IMG/VR virus record: IMGVR_UViG_3300021964_000070
Location: 1 to 59,538 of that record
Length of the DNA stretch: 59,538 bases
DNA from: a virus
Strand: one strand, 5' to 3'
A program made the translations under genes and the position numbers. Positions 46,806-55,706 of this stretch are shown here, piece after piece. The stretch's first letter is position 1. Each line of letters opens with the position of its first letter. The notes under the pieces are model-generated. The model was given only the letters and a program-made list of their open reading frames with translations, did no database searches and had not been told where the DNA came from.

Positions 46806-47588
46806 TTAAACCACCTTATTTGTCCACGTGTTTACTATACCACCTGCGTTGATTTCTGTCCACGAATCCCCGCTATGCGTAATTTCTGTCCACGAATCCC
46901 CGCTATGCGTCATGACGGCCCATGTATCGCCGGTATGAGTAATCGGCGTCCAAGACTCAATTGTGCCTGAGTTCGGGTCAATTTTTACCCATAATAACTC
47001 ACCAAACGTGCTTTGTACAAATAAAGATACAATCTCTGTTTGCCCAGAAATAAGTACGGCGCTTGAGGTTATGTCAGCTATAAAGGAGAAATTTAACTCA
47101 CTAGCACCGTCAATCAATATCGAGCCTAGAGCCGATTGTATAAACTCAAAGCTTTGTTCAGATACGCCTGCACGAATAGCGTTAGCTAAAGCGGATTGGA
47201 TTGTGTCAAAATCCATCTGCGAAACACCGCTTATTAGTATGGCAGCGGCTGTAGATTGCGTGAAATTAAAGTCCTGCTCTGACACACCAGAGAAAACATT
47301 GTTTGCAGTTGTGCTTTGTGTGGTGCTTATTACTTGAGCTGATATGCCTGTTGCGAACCGTGTTAGCTCAGAACTTAGAGTAAAGTTTGCAGAAGCCTCG
47401 ATTAGGCCAACCAAAACATTAACGCCAACATTCAGCTTAATCGCAATAGCGGACATTTCTGCGGCGGTTATGCCTATAAATGTACCCGCCTGCGAAGCGG
47501 TAAAGCTACTAATAAGCGAAGATGACGGAAGTAAAAGAACCCCGTCATCCGCTAAAGCTTTTTCCGATATGGCGTTCTGGCCTAACAT
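46806..47588 (-). CDS. Repeat-rich tail fibre-associated protein (260 aa)
   Basis: Tandem units of about 29 aa (VSEQDFNFTQSTAAAILISG, VSQMDFDTIQSALANAIRAG, VSEQSFEFIQSALGSILIDG) then a C-terminal ladder THTGDTWAVM / THSGDSWTEI. Fibre or fibre-shaft protein. The repeat DNA at 46852 encodes part of the ladder. Confidence 0.6.
   Translation of the reverse strand: MLGQNAISEKALADDGVLLLPSSSLISSFTASQAGTFIGITAAEMSAIAIKLNVGVNVLVGLIEASANFTLSSELTRFATGISAQVISTTQSTTANNVFSGVSEQDFNFTQSTAAAILISGVSQMDFDTIQSALANAIRAGVSEQSFEFIQSALGSILIDGASELNFSFIADITSSAVLISGQTEIVSLFVQSTFGELLWVKIDPNSGTIESWTPITHTGDTWAVMTHSGDSWTEITHSGDSWTEINAGGIVNTWTNKVV
46852..46911. repeat. 30-bp tandem repeat in fibre gene
   Basis: Two near-perfect copies of a 30-base unit (ATTTCTGTCCACGAATCCCC then GCTATGCGTA) at 46852-46881 and 46882-46911, encoding one extra HSGDSWTEIT rung. 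Sign of recent duplication. Confidence 0.85.
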
Positions 47589-48076
47589 CAGCCTGCAATT
47601 TCCATAACAGTAATTCTGCTATAAAAAAAGCCACCTTGATTTGTGCGAAAATCGCCAGAGTGTTCAATACCTTGCGTTTTGTAAGTGATTGCAGATGTAG
47701 TGCTTGGACTATCCAAATATTGCATATTATGAAACAGACGATTACTCGCTTCATTCCCAAAACATTGATAGACTTGGCTATCTTGAAAAACAGCGGTTGA
47801 ATCTCTCATAATTCTCAAAGCTCCACCACCAGACCCAGTTCTGTAGCAACTTTGATTAATCAGAATTAATATATCGCTCGATGTCGATATAGGCGTGATG
47901 CTCACAGAAAGGTTCGTATCAGCCCATGTTCCCGTAGTGTGTAGAACCTCAGTGTTATCTTCGCCTTGTTTGACCTGAAGAATAGTTCCAGTAGGCAAAC
48001 TTGCCGACACAACTTTACCAGATGGAATTGTGGTGCTTGTGCCTAACAGATTAGCAAGATTACGGGCGTTACTCAT
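47588..48076 (-). CDS. Short tail fibre protein (162 aa)
   Basis: MSNARNLANLLGTSTTIPSG is the common N-terminal anchor of short phage fibre proteins. The C-terminal sandwich (SSDILILINQSCYRTGSGGG, TSAITYKTQGIE, ITVMEIAG) is shared with the 51094-51645 protein (SSKILINYQVFMGTSG, TSQITYKIQVAA, VVTLMEIGA). Confidence 0.65.
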   Translation of the reverse strand: MSNARNLANLLGTSTTIPSGKVVSASLPTGTILQVKQGEDNTEVLHTTGTWADTNLSVSITPISTSSDILILINQSCYRTGSGGGALRIMRDSTAVFQDSQVYQCFGNEASNRLFHNMQYLDSPSTTSAITYKTQGIEHSGDFRTNQGGFFYSRITVMEIAG

Positions 48077-48079
48077 AGA

Positions 48080-48364
48080 CTACTCCTGCGGTTTTGTAGG
48101 CCACACCACATCATCAAGAGAGGTGTATGTGTTGGTAATGTCACGCAATGCCTGACGATATGACGCCATAGCGTCTGTCATAGTATTGTCAGACAATGCT
48201 AAATAGTCTGTTTCAGCAAGTAGCTGGTCACGCTCTGCACGAAGCATAGCAAGGTCATTGCTAGGCTTTTCCGCAAGCCATGTGGCTTTTCTCTGGTCAA
48301 GAAGAGCCTGCTCTTGTTCTGTAAGCGCTCTTTTTACACCATTTACAACTTTATAGTTAGGCAT
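48080..48364 (-). CDS. Tail fibre assembly chaperone-like (94 aa)
   Basis: Start MPNYKVVNGVKRALTEQEQA at 48364. The C-terminus has the Phage_tail_APC-like pattern ERDQLLAETDYLALSDNTMT and YRQALRDITN. A close paralogue is the end of 48971-49366 (YRQALRDITDSYTSLDDVVW). Such proteins fold fibre tips. Confidence 0.75.
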   Translation of the reverse strand: MPNYKVVNGVKRALTEQEQALLDQRKATWLAEKPSNDLAMLRAERDQLLAETDYLALSDNTMTDAMASYRQALRDITNTYTSLDDVVWPTKPQE

Positions 48365-48366
48365 CT

Positions 48367-48966
48367 TTATGTCCACGCTGAATTAGAGTATGCGTAAAGC
48401 GCAACTTGCGCGTTGCCAAAGTTTCCGTTGTCCCAATATAAACTTATTCCTTCAGGTTGAGTTTTATCAAAAGCTGGATGTTTGTGCGAAAAAGTATCGC
48501 TGTCAGAGGCTGAACCAGCAACATTAACATAGCCAAAGGCTGAATGAACGCTAGGGGCTATGTCTGTGTTAGAGTCGCTTGTTTTGGTGCTTATATAACA
48601 GGTGCAGTACAATCCTATTTCATCTGTTCCCACCGCACCAACACTGGCATTTGTTATTCTGCCATAAGAGTATAGTGAGCTACCATACTGGTAGTAATTA
48701 GTTCCTGTAATTGCTGACCCAGCATCATCCAAGAAATAATAATACAAAAACCCCGAATCTACGGCAGGCAAACCTCTAAACTTTAGCAAATAGTTAGTGT
48801 AAAGTGTTGAGTCCATATTTGTAAAATCAATGGACGATGCCGCATCTGAGGAGGTCACAGTAGTTGTGCCGAGATGTATAAGACTGCCTGCGCCAGTTAT
48901 ATCCCCTGTGAAGGCATAATTGTCTGCAAGATTCATGCTTTCGGATTGTATTTTTGACACTGCCAT
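48367..48966 (-). CDS. Tail fibre protein (199 aa)
   Basis: Start at 48966 (MAVSKIQSESMNLADNYAFT). Beta-rich phage fibre head with GDITGAGSLIHLGTTTVTSS and a C-terminal PEGISLYWDNGNFGNAQVAL. Likely receptor-binding by position among fibre genes. Confidence 0.65.
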   Translation of the reverse strand: MAVSKIQSESMNLADNYAFTGDITGAGSLIHLGTTTVTSSDAASSIDFTNMDSTLYTNYLLKFRGLPAVDSGFLYYYFLDDAGSAITGTNYYQYGSSLYSYGRITNASVGAVGTDEIGLYCTCYISTKTSDSNTDIAPSVHSAFGYVNVAGSASDSDTFSHKHPAFDKTQPEGISLYWDNGNFGNAQVALYAYSNSAWT

Positions 48967-48970
48967 AATC

Positions 48971-49366
48971 TTACTCCGAAGGTTTTGTAGGCCAGACAAC
49001 ATCATCAAGGGACGTATAGCTGTCTGTAATATCCCGCAGCGCCTGACGATAAGCAGTTTGCTCTGCGGTCATAGTTAAATCTGCCGAAGCCCACCAATCT
49101 GTTTCAGCAATGCGGCGATTACGCTCTTCGCGCAGTAGCTTTAACGGCTCTGCCGCTCTAATCTCCGCTAATTTTTCTTCAACCGCGTTCCATGTAATCC
49201 CTTGCCAATCGCTAACCTCTCTGGACTCAACGGCAGAGCCATGCTCATCTGCACCAACAATAGCAGAAAACATATTGTTGAACTCAACGGCATTGGTTGG
49301 CTCCCCGCGAAGAACCCAACTAAGGCTTGGATTTAATGCTGTAATTGCGTCTGATACTGATGCCAT
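48971..49366 (-). CDS. Fibre assembly chaperone-like protein (131 aa)
   Basis: N-terminal region SLSWVLRGEPTNAVEFNNMF, then the same C-terminal chaperone module as 48080-48364 (LREERNRRIAETDWWASADL, YRQALRDITD, VVWPTKPSE). Probably a partner of the fibre protein 3' of it. Paralogue by local duplication. Confidence 0.75.
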   Translation of the reverse strand: MASVSDAITALNPSLSWVLRGEPTNAVEFNNMFSAIVGADEHGSAVESREVSDWQGITWNAVEEKLAEIRAAEPLKLLREERNRRIAETDWWASADLTMTAEQTAYRQALRDITDSYTSLDDVVWPTKPSE

Positions 49367-49370
49367 TTTC

Positions 49371-49850
49371 TTAACCTATTAAAGCGTAACTTCCCCAAGA
49401 ATACCTAGAGTCTCCAGTGCCCTGATAGTAAGCTAATGCGCTATAGCTCACCCAATATAATTCGTCTCCCGCAGAGCAGGGAACTACATCTGTGTTTGCA
49501 TTACCCCTACCTGATTGGAAACCTAGATTAATCCGAGTGCTATTTTTATACAAAGAAATCGCATAATCTGTTGCGCTTGCAACAATAACTTGATAGGTAG
49601 CTAAATAAATACCGTCCACAGGACAGGTAAACTTATATGTTGTGGTATTGTATAAAGTTGCATCTCCGCTGTATACTGCGCTAAACTTTATAGCATCGCC
49701 AGCAGCATGAGATAGATACCCAAGCGTTCCGTCCATTTGAACAGAAACAAAAGGCTTTTGGGGGTTGTACACCACTCCATCGCTATCAATCTTTAGCGCG
49801 GTTGTCCCTGCGGCGTTGTTAATCTGGTCTACATTTAATATCGAAGCCAT
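49371..49850 (-). CDS. C1q/TNF-like fibre protein (159 aa)
   Basis: MASILNVDQINNAAGTTALK head, KPFVSVQMDGTLGY, TTYKFTCPVDGIYLATYQVI: a C1q-like jelly roll found in phage fibres. Paralogue of 50591-51097. Confidence 0.7.
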   Translation of the reverse strand: MASILNVDQINNAAGTTALKIDSDGVVYNPQKPFVSVQMDGTLGYLSHAAGDAIKFSAVYSGDATLYNTTTYKFTCPVDGIYLATYQVIVASATDYAISLYKNSTRINLGFQSGRGNANTDVVPCSAGDELYWVSYSALAYYQGTGDSRYSWGSYALIG

Positions 49851-49857
49851 GCCTGCC

Positions 49858-50586
49858 TCACAATATAGTCAAATTACCGTCAACGGTAATGGTGGTAGTC
49901 GTGTCAATAGTCAACGGGCCAATAGCCAGCGCATTTTTAGTTGAGGCAATAGTCGTGTCCTCATCTACTGTCTGCCCATTTGTGCGAAACACCGCTGTAT
50001 CAACGGTAGTGTTGGTGGTCTGAAACTGCGGCGCAGTAATCTCGGCAGCAAACGCTCCGCCAGAGGCTTTGCTCACTGTATCAGTTACACTAAAAGCGCG
50101 AAAGGCTCTGATGACTAATTCATCATTTAAAGCCGCGCCTGTCGCTAAAGTAATTGTGTCGCCGTTAGTCGGAGTATAGTCTGTTCTATCAAGATGCACT
50201 CCGTTTAAATAGATATCTATATCATTACCAGAAAACGCCAAGATAGCGCCGTTATTGTCTGCGCCAGTAAACACGGTCTGGCTGGCAGTCGCTACATACT
50301 TAAATAACTGCATTCCATAAGACAGAGGCTGGTCAATAGCGCGACCAAAATAGCGAACAGTTATTATGTCACCACTAGCAGGGGCGGTTCCAAATTGTAG
50401 TGTAGTGGCGTATGCAACGTAAGAGGCAGAGGCACCCGGCTCCTGAACCACGTTACCAATAGTGACAAGAATGGCCTCTCCACCAGCAACAGATTGAGCT
50501 AGTGTAAAATCTGTAGTGCTTCCATCTCCGGTAAAGGTCTGGAAGGTTATGTCGCCTACATTTGGGTCAATTCCTATATATGCCAT
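49858..50586 (-). CDS. Fibre protein with phage-virion anchor domain (242 aa)
   Basis: MAYIGIDPNVGDITFQTFTG head, GDGSTTDFTLAQSV, VQEPGASASYVAY; this shares the N-terminal domain with 51650-52504. C-terminus carries Thr/Ile-rich beta repeats (TTTITVDGNLTIL). Confidence 0.65.
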   Translation of the reverse strand: MAYIGIDPNVGDITFQTFTGDGSTTDFTLAQSVAGGEAILVTIGNVVQEPGASASYVAYATTLQFGTAPASGDIITVRYFGRAIDQPLSYGMQLFKYVATASQTVFTGADNNGAILAFSGNDIDIYLNGVHLDRTDYTPTNGDTITLATGAALNDELVIRAFRAFSVTDTVSKASGGAFAAEITAPQFQTTNTTVDTAVFRTNGQTVDEDTTIASTKNALAIGPLTIDTTTTITVDGNLTIL

Positions 50587-50590
50587 TTTC

Positions 50591-51097
50591 TTAACCTACT
50601 AAATGAATATCCATCCAAGTCTGTCCTCCGCCAATAGCAACTGCGGCTAATAAAGAGTCCTGACATAAAATGCTGTAATCTGTACCCGCAGTTAAGGGGA
50701 GTAAACAACTCCCTATTGGGGTAGTAAGCCCTGCACTAGCTTCACCAGTAGCAAGAATTAGTTTAGCATCTTGAACATAAGTAGTAGTAGCATCTTCTAC
50801 TACACCCCAATATGCAAAAAGCCGGTCTGCATTAAACCTAACTGCCCCAGAAAAATTGTAAAGACCAGTTATAGGAACGGTAAATGTATAATTAGTTGTG
50901 TTCCAAACTATGCCGTTAGAACCTAGCACGGTATCAAAAGGCACAGTTGCAGGCGGAGTAACTGTTGTCGCTGTATTCACATTAACCCGTGCGTATGGGA
51001 TGTTAGGCAAAGCAACTTGTCCACTGCTGTCAATAGACAAAGCGGTATTCGAGTTTGTCGGGTCTTGGATTGCGGAGACTTTTAATATACTGGTCAT
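50591..51097 (-). CDS. C1q-like fibre protein (168 aa)
   Basis: MTSILKVSAIQDPTNSNTAL, RVNVNTATTVTPPATVPFDT, NYTFTVPITGLYNFSGAVRF; a jelly-roll receptor tip. Paralogue of 49371-49850 and the end of 51650-52504. Confidence 0.7.
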   Translation of the reverse strand: MTSILKVSAIQDPTNSNTALSIDSSGQVALPNIPYARVNVNTATTVTPPATVPFDTVLGSNGIVWNTTNYTFTVPITGLYNFSGAVRFNADRLFAYWGVVEDATTTYVQDAKLILATGEASAGLTTPIGSCLLPLTAGTDYSILCQDSLLAAVAIGGGQTWMDIHLVG

Positions 51098-51645
51098 GCA
51101 CCTATCTCCATTAATGTAACAACAGACAAGGGAATTGAGTCATAACCTTGCGTTCCACCGTCTTGAAAAGTCGGGCTTCTATTTAAATACCAAGTTATAC
51201 CGTTATATGCGGCAACTTGTATTTTGTAAGTAATCTGACTTGTAGTAGCAGGCTCGTCTAAAAAAGATATTCCCTGCTGCGACATGTGATAAGTCCCAAA
51301 GGTTGAATCATAGGTGTTTACTGTAGCTGAAGCAACGCCTCTAGTGCCTTCTTGAGTTCCCAATCCTACGGGAGTGGAGTCTCTCACAATTCTTGATTTT
51401 GCATTATAAGCCGAACCACTAGTACCCATGAAAACCTGATAGTTTATCAAAATTTTTGAAGAGGTGCTTGAGGGCGTAATGTTTGCCTGTAGCCCGCTGT
51501 CAGCAAAAATATTAGTTCCAAGACCCGTAGCGCCTGAAGTAGTTGAGCCAACAGTGCCTTGAACCACCTGTAATACATGGTCTGGAATATACACCCCGTT
51601 ATTTACGGTCTTCTCATTTATTGTATCTACATATAATGTTGACAT
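51094..51645 (-). CDS. Fibre protein (183 aa)
   Basis: MSTLYVDTINEKTVNNGVYI head; beta sandwich with SSKILINYQVFMG, TSQITYKIQVAAYNG, TLMEIGA. Paralogue of 47588-48076. Confidence 0.65.
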   Translation of the reverse strand: MSTLYVDTINEKTVNNGVYIPDHVLQVVQGTVGSTTSGATGLGTNIFADSGLQANITPSSTSSKILINYQVFMGTSGSAYNAKSRIVRDSTPVGLGTQEGTRGVASATVNTYDSTFGTYHMSQQGISFLDEPATTSQITYKIQVAAYNGITWYLNRSPTFQDGGTQGYDSIPLSVVTLMEIGA

Positions 51646-51649
51646 TTTA

Positions 51650-52504
51650 TTAACCTACTAAAAAGCCGCTAAATCTTGGATTGTATCCTGAAGCAGCTGT
51701 GCCTGCATAAACATAACTGATTTCTACAAACAGTCGTACATAGTCACCAGAATTTAATGTAACACTACAAGCAGAAGAAACATTTGGGTAATGGACAGAA
51801 CTTGCTACATACCCGTAACCATGTGAAATTTCAGACCAGCTACTACCACTGTCTGTAGATTTTTCTATATTAACCTTACCAGACACATTGGCCGCTATCC
51901 CGCCTCCCGTTGAATTACACCCAAGTCCAGAAAACGCAAAATGATAGAAACCGTTTACAGGAGCTTCAAATCTATTATTTGAAGTGCTCCAATATGAGCC
52001 AACATTAGTGTCAACAGTATTAAAAGTATGTTGACCAGTTTGAGCCGCAATAACACTCGCTTCAACTTGTGCAACAGAAAATGCTGGTCTAGCTGGTGTA
52101 AAAATACGACCAGTGCTATCAATAGTCATCGCATTATTCGTGCCGCTACTGTCCTTAATTGTCGCTGTATTTAAAGAAGAAGTAATATTAGCCGTGCTTG
52201 CAGTAAAAGAAGAAGTATTATCCAGTTCAATTCTAACCGTGCGCTCGGCATACCCACGATAAATTACATACACGTTACCTGTTCCAGAGGAAGGCGCAGA
52301 AGAAAACGTCAGAGTTGTACCGCTGGCGGTATAAGCCTTTCCAGAGCCGGGCTCCTGCTGGACGTTGTTTACGAACACCTCTAGCTCTTCACTAACATCT
52401 ACAGACTTATTTAAGGTAAATACAGTTGTAGAGCCGTCACCATTGAAGCTCTGGCTGGTGGGTACTGCTGGTGATGTGGCAGGAGAAGAGCCTATGTATG
52501 ACAT
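51650..52504 (-). CDS. Fibre protein: anchor domain plus C1q-like tip (284 aa)
   Basis: Residues 1-95: the anchor (MSYIGSSPATSPAVPTSQSF, GDGSTTVFTLNKSV, VQQEPGSGKAYTASG). Rest: KDSSGTNNAMTIDSTG, QHTFNTVDTNVGSYW, NGFYHFAFSGLG. A fusion of modules that exist as single genes next to it. Confidence 0.7.
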   Translation of the reverse strand: MSYIGSSPATSPAVPTSQSFNGDGSTTVFTLNKSVDVSEELEVFVNNVQQEPGSGKAYTASGTTLTFSSAPSSGTGNVYVIYRGYAERTVRIELDNTSSFTASTANITSSLNTATIKDSSGTNNAMTIDSTGRIFTPARPAFSVAQVEASVIAAQTGQHTFNTVDTNVGSYWSTSNNRFEAPVNGFYHFAFSGLGCNSTGGGIAANVSGKVNIEKSTDSGSSWSEISHGYGYVASSVHYPNVSSACSVTLNSGDYVRLFVEISYVYAGTAASGYNPRFSGFLVG

Positions 52505-52515
52505 CCTAAAACCCC

Positions 52516-53070
52516 TTATGCATCATCTGTTTGGTAAGTTATGTGTAAAATGGTCGTTGCGGTGCCATTTGTTACGACCGCATTAGTAGTAGCGACATTA
52601 AAAGTTCCAGCAACTGGAAAACCCATATTAATTATTTTTGTGTTATAAGCAGCATATCCCATAGGAGTGTAACCAGCAGCCCAAGCAGAATAGTTAGTAA
52701 AATAACTAACCGTAGCAGATGCATTGTAATCTGTAAGATTTTTTACTGTAAACGGTAATCCAACTATGGTCAGGTTTTGTCCTGATGCTCCGCCATTTGT
52801 ATAACTTGCAGTGCCAGTAGGTGAAGTTATTGTAATATCAGCGTGTACTAAATTACCTATTCTAACATATTCACCTATTTGATTTACATAAGTCCCACTT
52901 AAAATTCCTACGGTAGGGTCGGTTGCCGTAGTTGAGGAATATTCAGGAGTGAATGTACCTGTTCTTACTATACCTGTCAAAGCAGAGCCATCAATAGCTG
53001 GCAATGCACCAGTTAATTTAGATGCGGCAACACTACTAATCTGGTTGTTGCCTACTTCACTCTCAGCCAT
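52516..53070 (-). CDS. Fibre protein (184 aa)
   Basis: MAESEVGNNQISSVAASKLT head, then a Thr/Asn-rich beta domain with YVNQIGEYVRIGNLVHADIT and ATTILHITYQTDDA, the shape of a fibre tip. Overlaps the neighbour by one base. Confidence 0.6.
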   Translation of the reverse strand: MAESEVGNNQISSVAASKLTGALPAIDGSALTGIVRTGTFTPEYSSTTATDPTVGILSGTYVNQIGEYVRIGNLVHADITITSPTGTASYTNGGASGQNLTIVGLPFTVKNLTDYNASATVSYFTNYSAWAAGYTPMGYAAYNTKIINMGFPVAGTFNVATTNAVVTNGTATTILHITYQTDDA

Positions 53071-53408
53071 CAGGTAATCTCCAGTACAGATAAGACCGCA
53101 TCACAGGAATTGTCCTGAGAAGCATATACTTTCAGGATGTCTGTCGCGTTCATAACAATCTTTTGGTCGCCACCAGCAACCACGAGAGAAGAGCCAACGG
53201 GCACAATAGCATCCTTAACAAGGTGCGTTATAGTGGTCCCTCCGTCTACAAATTCGACAGTGACAGTAATTGAGCTCGTTAGAATGTTGGCAATGTTCAA
53301 ACCAATAATGGTTGTTTCTGTCGATGCTGGGCAAGTGTATATAGTTGTTTTGCCTGTACTCGATGTATCTATGTTTTGAGCGGTAAATGTTTTAAATGCG
53401 TTTGCCAT
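53070..53408 (-). CDS. Small beta-rich virion protein (112 aa)
   Basis: MANAFKTFTAQNIDTSSTGK, CPASTETTIIGLNIAN, VPVGSSLVVAGGDQKIVMNA, KVYASQDNSCDAVLSVLE. Occurs as a linker/fibre-connecting protein in related clusters. No enzyme motif. Confidence 0.6.
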   Translation of the reverse strand: MANAFKTFTAQNIDTSSTGKTTIYTCPASTETTIIGLNIANILTSSITVTVEFVDGGTTITHLVKDAIVPVGSSLVVAGGDQKIVMNATDILKVYASQDNSCDAVLSVLEIT

Positions 53409-53412
53409 ATCT

Positions 53413-53988
53413 TCATCCTAACGCTATAGCGAAAGCCAAACTGTTATCTGTAAAGTTTACAGGTGTGCCTGACGCATCGTTATAAATCATCTTTTCTCCG
53501 GGCATTGTACAAAATATTGTACGAGTACCCGCAGGCCAATCAATCTTGCTGTCACCAAAAGTAAGCGCTGTGTCATCTGCTAATGTCACGGCCTCACTTA
53601 ACACAATGTTATTCTGGTCTGTAACAGTGGCAATAGTAACAACCCCTGATATACCCGTTCCACGCACCCTTTGACCCGCTACAAGCGTACCCACATTACC
53701 ATCTACGGCTACGCTGGTAGATCCTGACACCGCGCCGTTTACGTCCGCCGTAGCGGTATCGCTAGTGCTCTCAAATATGGTGTCTCTGGACAGGGTTGTA
53801 CCAGACGCAGTGTATGTTCCTATGCCAACCTCAAAGTCCGTGCCGTCAGTGCAGGAATAATATGTTGTATTCCCATCACCTATTTCCGTAAAAGCATCAA
53901 AACCACCAACGGCACCAGCAAGAGTTAACGTGCCAGTGCCTGTCGTGGATGTTGTTTCTTTAACACGGTCTTTGATGACTAAAGCCAT
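53413..53988 (-). CDS. Virion protein with inserted 60-aa module (191 aa)
   Basis: Typical short phage protein FLKDRVKETT...GAFTEIGDGNTTYYSCTDGT...LSRDTIFES / KIDWPAGTRTIFCTMPGEK, but between FESTSD and SKIDW a module begins TADVNGAVSGSTSVAVDG and ends TLADDTALTFGD. The same module occurs twice in the next gene. Confidence 0.65.
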   Translation of the reverse strand: MALVIKDRVKETTSTTGTGTLTLAGAVGGFDAFTEIGDGNTTYYSCTDGTDFEVGIGTYTASGTTLSRDTIFESTSDTATADVNGAVSGSTSVAVDGNVGTLVAGQRVRGTGISGVVTIATVTDQNNIVLSEAVTLADDTALTFGDSKIDWPAGTRTIFCTMPGEKMIYNDASGTPVNFTDNSLAFAIALG

Positions 53989-55037
53989 TACTTCAACTCA
54001 ATACTCAGGTTAGTTGCGTTGATACGGAAAATATCGCCAGAAGCGATTGTCTTGCTTGCATCAAGCTCACCAATAAACATTGTATTACCGCCGTCAAACC
54101 AGAGCTTTGTATCATCCGCTATGGTGACAGTAGTATCCAATGTTATAGATGCCTGTGATGTCACACCAGCTACCCTAACAACAGTAGAGGCACCAGTGTT
54201 ATAAACAATGTCACCAACAGAGATTGTCGCGCCAGTATTACCGTCCAAAGCTACGCTGGTAGAGCCAGACACAGCTCCATTCACCACTGCTACCCCAATA
54301 GCCGCATCTGAAACAAAGGCGTGGGTTACAGTATAGCTTGCAATGCCGCTAGAAGCTGACCACTCAACATTTCCATCATTGATGACTTGCTGTTGGTCAG
54401 AAATAACTGTGTCCCCAGCCGTATGCGCCGCAGCAGTTGTGCTAGATGTGCCACGAGTACACCCTGTTAAAATGCTGGTGCCATCAAAGGTAAGGGCAAC
54501 GTCATCTGACAAGGTTACAGCGGTGTCTACGGTAACAGTAGGGGAGCTAAAAGCAGTTACACGAACTGTGCCAGAAATACCTGTTCCTGTTACCACCATG
54601 CCCACAGCAATTGTGCCAGAAACACCGTCTACAGCAATGGATGTAGAGCTTGAAACCGCGCCATTTACGTTAGCCGTTGCCGTTGTGTCTTTGCCGGTAT
54701 AGGTGATGATTTCATCATTTATAGAAACAGTCCCGGATGTTGGGAAAGCTTCGGCATCTGTTAGAGCTAAAGAAGTCTGAGAAGCGTCAGCGTTTTGACC
54801 CAATGTAGTCACAGATTGCTTCCAGTTAGCCGCAGTTATCTGCTGACGAACATAGTTTGCATCTTCTGATGCTACACTTACCTCGGTTAAATTACCCTTT
54901 TCAGCATTTGATACTGCGGTAGCCAAACCAACATATATACTGTCGCCGGGCGAAGCGAAGGAAAGAGAGTCATTCTTGAACAGATAGTCCAAGATGCGTC
55001 TTTCCAGATACGTGGTTGCCGCGTTACTTGTTGCCAT
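53988..55037 (-). CDS. Virion protein with two inserted modules (349 aa)
   Basis: N-terminus NAATTYLERRILDYLFKND, LTEVSVASEDANYVRQQITA as in phage fibre-base proteins. Module 1 splits ...IITYTGKDTT and SILTGCTRGT; module 2 splits VSDAAIG and GNTMFIGELD. Both are NGAVSxSTS.A.DG...D...T.ADD...LWFDG. C-terminus IASGDIFRINATNLSIEL. Confidence 0.65.
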   Translation of the reverse strand: MATSNAATTYLERRILDYLFKNDSLSFASPGDSIYVGLATAVSNAEKGNLTEVSVASEDANYVRQQITAANWKQSVTTLGQNADASQTSLALTDAEAFPTSGTVSINDEIITYTGKDTTATANVNGAVSSSTSIAVDGVSGTIAVGMVVTGTGISGTVRVTAFSSPTVTVDTAVTLSDDVALTFDGTSILTGCTRGTSSTTAAAHTAGDTVISDQQQVINDGNVEWSASSGIASYTVTHAFVSDAAIGVAVVNGAVSGSTSVALDGNTGATISVGDIVYNTGASTVVRVAGVTSQASITLDTTVTIADDTKLWFDGGNTMFIGELDASKTIASGDIFRINATNLSIELK

Positions 55038-55048
55038 TTCACAAACTC

Positions 55049-55696
55049 CTACGTTCTTGGCCTATCTGGTAAGCCCCGTCTATATGCATCACTGTTTTCT
55101 CTGGCCTCTGCCAAATCTTTCAGTCGTTGAATTTCCTGCGCGAACCGCTGTTCGTACAGTTGCATCATATCAGCTTCACCCTTCATGTAAGTATATGCTT
55201 CCACGAGTGAACCGTAAAGAAGAGCGTTTGGGGCGTTTTCGCTCAACCATGATGTGCCGCCATCCGCGCCAGCAGTCAAGCTGGCTGGACGATAATAATA
55301 ATGAAGTTCTACTGTATACGCAGAATCCGGAGTGGGTCCTAATAAGAAATTATCCACATCAAAAATGGCATAATATTTTGGAAGCCCTGTTGAGCCTTTA
55401 TCATTTGTAAACTGCTGTACGTAGTTTACGTCTTTAATTAATAAAAACTCTTTGTTGCCTGCTGTTGTTATCTGTAAAGAAAAAGGAGACAAATAATCGC
55501 TAGGCACACTTAAATAAGGGTCACTCGCCGTTAGGGTCGAAGTAGCGTTTTTACGGAAAAGCTCTAGATCAACCAGAGTAAAAACACGGTCTTCCGCGCC
55601 ACGAATGAATACAGGCAGGTTGGTTACAAAAGATGTCTCAGTATTTTCTGTAAAATCCTGTATAGCAGTTTTTAATTGGCCGTATGTAAAAGACAT
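55049..55696 (-). CDS. Head-tail adaptor/tail-tube-A-like protein (215 aa)
   Basis: FTYGQLKTAIQDFTENTETSF, RGAEDRVFTLVDLELFRKNA, YLSVPSDYLSPFSLQITT, ELHYYYRPASL...LLYGSLVEAYTYMKGE are the marks of the adaptor family found in marine podoviruses (tail tubular A-like). Joins portal to tail. Confidence 0.7.
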   Translation of the reverse strand: MSFTYGQLKTAIQDFTENTETSFVTNLPVFIRGAEDRVFTLVDLELFRKNATSTLTASDPYLSVPSDYLSPFSLQITTAGNKEFLLIKDVNYVQQFTNDKGSTGLPKYYAIFDVDNFLLGPTPDSAYTVELHYYYRPASLTAGADGGTSWLSENAPNALLYGSLVEAYTYMKGEADMMQLYEQRFAQEIQRLKDLAEARENSDAYRRGLPDRPRT

Positions 55697-55706
55697 CCGT
55701 TATCTC

